In this document: positions 61,546 through 64,000 of the stretch, in pieces | Layout: every line of letters starts with the position of its first letter | How positions within the stretch are numbered: position 1 is the first letter of the stretch | Assembly (NCBI GenBank): GCA_004295045.1 | Contig: SHND01000003.1 | Coordinates: 1 to 64,000, forward strand | Length of the DNA: 64,000 nt | Direction: 5' to 3' | DNA from: Chloroflexota bacterium | GTDB lineage: Bacteria; Chloroflexota; Anaerolineae; UBA4142; SHND01 | Position numbers and translations under genes: made by a program | The notes under the pieces: model-generated | The model's input: only the letters and a program-made list of their open reading frames with translations | What the model was told of the DNA's origin: nothing | Database searches by the model: none

Positions 61546-62610
61546 TTAAGGCGCAAGCTGCGTCCATTTGTCATTGGCTGGATCATACCCGAATAGATAA
61601 TCGGTTCGGCGGTCTTCGCTGGTCGCCGAGAGCGTGAAATTAAAGTCTATTCCCCGCACCAACATCTGATTGCGCGCGTTGAAATCAATGCGGCGCGGCT
61701 TGTTAAAAGCGCCGTTCAAGGTCACTTCAAGGCGCGGCTCGCCTGAAAAATTGCCCTCTCCATCCAAAGCAATCGAATATACCTCAGGCGTGCGCGCCGA
61801 GCCAAAATAGAGCCGCTTGCCTGTCGGCAGATTAAAGGGAGCCACTCCGAACGCGTCCACGCCGTCATACTGATCCGCAACCTGCCCCGTTTTCAGGTCA
61901 ACGCGATAAATCCGCCCCACTTGTTTGGCACGCGTAGAACCCATGACACTGGTCACGTACAAGCTGTTGGTGTCGCAATCGTATGTCAGCGCAAGGATGC
62001 CGTACGGATTTTCGGAAGATGGAGGTGTATCCGTAGGAAGGTTCAAATATTCGCTCATCACCCCGCTATTGGTGTCCACCTTGTACAGGATGTTTGCTTT
62101 GTCCGGAGGATTATCAATCAAGCTGATGCGCGGACTCGGCGCGACGTAAACATTCCCATCGCGATCTGCGACAAACACCCCAAGATACCCTCCCATCGTC
62201 CACGTGGGATCCTGATATCGTTTTGCATATTCGAGCGAGCCACCCGCGCCGGGTTCGATGAGTTCAAGTCCCTTGTTGAGTCGTTCCGATGTACTGAACG
62301 CAACCGCGTTCGAAAATCCCAACTTGGTTGGAAATTTCGGCGCGCCGCGGCAAAGATTTACCGGACCCGGCGCCCAGCCGCTCGCGAGTTTTGGCGGACT
62401 GCTTGAGTTGCCGCTCGATCTATTCAGCCACACCAACGCGCCGCCAATCGCCAAGACGGCAACGATGCCCGCAATCGCAATATACAACCCCAAGCGATTC
62501 GCTGACGCCTTGTCCGACGCGCGGGTCTCGTCAGCAACCTGCGCGGGGGGGGCAGATGAAACAGCCGTAGAGGATGGTGGAGAGTTGGCAGATCGTTTCT
62601 TTTTAGCCAT
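61546..62610 (-). CDS. Membrane-anchored beta-propeller protein, unknown function
   Basis: 354 aa. A basic, Ser/Pro/Ala-rich cytoplasmic start (1-40), one membrane helix (about 42-65), then an external domain of about 280 residues. It contains repeated strand pairs such as GNVYVAPSPRISLID, NSLYVTSVMG, RLYFGSARTPEVYSI and 'DYLFGYDPANDKW', read as a six- or seven-bladed SMP30/NHL-like propeller. Two cysteines may pair (NLCRG and YDCDT). It is the neighbour of the amine-oxidase-like gene, which ends 69 bp upstream. Confidence 0.75.
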   Translation of the reverse strand: MAKKKRSANSPPSSTAVSSAPPAQVADETRASDKASANRLGLYIAIAGIVAVLAIGGALVWLNRSSGNSSSPPKLASGWAPGPVNLCRGAPKFPTKLGFSNAVAFSTSERLNKGLELIEPGAGGSLEYAKRYQDPTWTMGGYLGVFVADRDGNVYVAPSPRISLIDNPPDKANILYKVDTNSGVMSEYLNLPTDTPPSSENPYGILALTYDCDTNSLYVTSVMGSTRAKQVGRIYRVDLKTGQVADQYDGVDAFGVAPFNLPTGKRLYFGSARTPEVYSIALDGEGNFSGEPRLEVTLNGAFNKPRRIDFNARNQMLVRGIDFNFTLSATSEDRRTDYLFGYDPANDKWTQLAP

Positions 62611-62611
62611 C

Positions 62612-62700
62612 GGTGAGCAAGATTCAGAAATTCGGTGACTCAGTGATTGAGTGATTGGCGCATTTCGACATGCGATTTGCTACTTGCTATTTGCAATTGG
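62612..62700. repeat. Low-complexity word repeats in the intergenic gap
   Basis: Minus strand: GCAAATAGCAAGTAGCAAATCGCA followed by CAATCACTCAATCACTGAGTCAC-like words, with a period of about 8-9 bp. The first unit supplies the last codons (ANSK-stop) of the amine-oxidase-like gene. Confidence 0.55.
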
Positions 62701-64000
62701 CACAAAATACGGACCGCTGTAGCATGGAAACGCGCGGGGGGCGTACACACCATTTTGTAATGTGACGTCTGCCCAGCAATATTCCTTGTTCGGCGTATTG
62801 TCATTTTTCAATTGCGCAACATACCACAAGACAAAATTCGTGTTGGCGATGGATTCAGCGTTGATAAACTTTTCAGGTCCTTGTTGAAAATCTGTGTTGC
62901 AGCACGGACCAATGGTTGGCATATCCGCCGCGCCTTCATCGCGATTGGGATCGTTACGCGTGACAAACACCATCGCGTTGTCACCGCGTTCGTATTGTGA
63001 AAATTGGCCGCGTCCCGTTTCCATGTAATACCCTTCGCCCTGTTCGTTCGCGATGCGAAACGACGCGCCCGCATCGTTCGGCGGAACATCCGCCGCGAGA
63101 CGCCATGCTTCCGTATCCCAAACTTTCCAATTCCCATTGCTCCATTCCGCAAAGGAATAGGGCTGCGCCCATTCGATGCGCGTTACAGGACGATATGTTC
63201 CTTCGGTGCCGCAGCCGCGGCCTAAATTCGCCGCGATGATGCGAAAACTTCCGTCATCGTGAAATTGAAAACGCTGTTGGTAATAGTAATTGCACGGCAG
63301 GGGCCAATATTCACTGAAAAAATCTTGAACGATCTCAAAGCCAACGCGTTTTCCATCCTCTACCAAATCCTGCACTTTTGGTCCACCGAACGCGACCACC
63401 GCCGCTTGACTGAACACCGGACACCCAATCGCGTCGCTGTAACCATAGCCATCGCCGATGGAATAACTCACATGCCAATCCACGAGTTTCGCGCTGTTCA
63501 ACACCGGATTCTTTTTGTAAGAAACATTCGAGACGCGCAAGCCATCCGAACTGGTGAGAATATAATCCATTGACCAATCGCCGTTCACCAACGAATTTTC
63601 CTTGTCACAAAAATTCGCGGCGACGACATCATTTTGCAGGGAACGTTCCGTGATCGGCGGACCGTTGAGCGCGCCGAGATTCGTCCAGCGCGTTCCCACC
63701 AAAACATTGTCGGTCAAATCCACAATCGCCCACAACGCGCGGTCGCCCTTTTTGAACGTGGGGGCTAGACAAAAATGCATCGAACGCTCGCAAAGCGAAG
63801 ATTTCAACGAAGTCTTTGAATTTGCCATCATCGCTTGCGCGTTTTCGGGAGTGAACCCAAGCGCCTCTTGCACTTGGGGTGAATTTTTCGCAATGTCAAT
63901 CGCCAAATCTACGAGCGCTTGCGGCGGATCGGGCTGTGTGTTTTCGTAATGATTGATCGCCACGACGCGCTGACTATTCACATCCACAATCGCCGTCGTC
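62680..64000 (-). CDS. Copper amine oxidase-like protein without copper ligands (5' partial)
   Basis: 439 aa seen; the frame stays open past the window edge (T-T-A-I before the first GTG), so the start is outside. N-terminal part matches a CuAO N3 domain: IVDVNSQRVVAINHYENTQP, then ALVDLAIDIAKNSPQVQEALG and WAIVDLTDNVLVG. The catalytic-domain pattern follows: DGLRVSNVSYKKNPVLNSAKL, CNYYYQQRFQFHDDGSF (the NY of the TPQ motif, but Tyr where Asp/Glu is usual) and NTNFVLWYVAQL. The HxH and third His that bind copper are not present in GTYRPVTRIEW or after VLWY. Likely a non-enzymatic relative; the call rests on pattern matching by eye. Confidence 0.62.
   Translation of the reverse strand, partial: TTAIVDVNSQRVVAINHYENTQPDPPQALVDLAIDIAKNSPQVQEALGFTPENAQAMMANSKTSLKSSLCERSMHFCLAPTFKKGDRALWAIVDLTDNVLVGTRWTNLGALNGPPITERSLQNDVVAANFCDKENSLVNGDWSMDYILTSSDGLRVSNVSYKKNPVLNSAKLVDWHVSYSIGDGYGYSDAIGCPVFSQAAVVAFGGPKVQDLVEDGKRVGFEIVQDFFSEYWPLPCNYYYQQRFQFHDDGSFRIIAANLGRGCGTEGTYRPVTRIEWAQPYSFAEWSNGNWKVWDTEAWRLAADVPPNDAGASFRIANEQGEGYYMETGRGQFSQYERGDNAMVFVTRNDPNRDEGAADMPTIGPCCNTDFQQGPEKFINAESIANTNFVLWYVAQLKNDNTPNKEYCWADVTLQNGVYAPRAFPCYSGPYFVPIANSK

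Noticed and set aside
1..64000. CRISPR arrays, tRNA or rRNA genes, intact insertion sequences
   Set aside because: Reading intergenic gaps on both strands, I found no regularly spaced repeats, no cloverleaf candidates and no transposase. A tRNAscan-SE and ISfinder run would be decisive.

Overview
This window reads as chromosomal DNA from a member of the Chloroflexota, probably an uncultured Anaerolineae-like lineage. The assignment is an inference from gene content. Large 'chlor_Arch_YYY' (DUF2298) and TIGR03663-type membrane proteins are known mainly from Chloroflexota and some archaea. Thr/Pro-linker lipoproteins with SH3b plus beta-propeller domains, and an NBR1-type Ig-like secreted protein, also fit that phylum. 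Coding sequence is rich in GCGC words, except for a visibly more AT-rich patch at about 4.9-6.7 kb. I see no rRNA, tRNA, CRISPR array, phage block or intact transposase. Both ends cut through genes.

Layout. 0-5 kb: an acyltransferase-3/SGNH protein (5' end outside the window) converges on a second SGNH-hydrolase-like protein, followed by an M24 peptidase and an SDR reductase. 5-6.7 kb: an accessory patch with three small hypothetical genes, a 72-bp direct repeat and a scar of an RHS gene. 6.75-10 kb: an MBL-fold hydrolase, an ABC-2/SpoIIM fusion permease and its ATPase form one minus-strand operon. 10-14.8 kb: two SH3b/beta-propeller lipoproteins and an NBR1-Ig-like secreted protein on the plus strand. 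14.8-19.4 kb: a TauE/SafE transporter, a decayed S9-peptidase fragment, a 55-aa membrane protein, a hybrid histidine kinase, a CAP-domain protein and a GNAT enzyme. 19.5-22 kb: secD-secF. 22-29.8 kb: cca, a small DUF5678-like gene, sucD, an unknown gene, an M20 peptidase and sucC (minus strand), divergent from citrate synthase and a lipoprotein.

29.8-52.6 kb is the most distinctive part. About 23 kb of minus-strand genes encode at least six giant GT-C-fold or related multi-pass membrane proteins: a TIGR03663-NHL fusion, a TIGR03663-like protein, DUF2298, a PMT-DUF2298 fusion of 1585 aa, a YfhO-like protein, a GT39 protein with a C-terminal galactose-binding-like domain, and another GT39 protein. 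They are followed by a SAM methyltransferase, a GT4 glycosyltransferase and an LPG-synthase-TM flippase-like protein. A further GT39 protein at 54.7 kb is a paralogue of the N-terminal half of the PMT-DUF2298 fusion. Together they look like a lipid-linked-sugar, cell-surface glycan assembly system, but no substrate can be read from the sequence.

52.7-64 kb: a YkgJ-like cysteine cluster protein and glutamine synthetase (plus strand), then on the minus strand enoyl-CoA hydratase, OsmC, LepA, HIT, MtaB-type methylthiotransferase, a membrane-anchored beta-propeller protein and a copper-amine-oxidase-like protein that appears to lack its copper ligands. Several good sigma70-type promoters and many intrinsic terminators can be read directly and are listed. 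The largest stretch without an intact gene is 6422-6749. It holds the second repeat copy, the RHS scar and a terminator.
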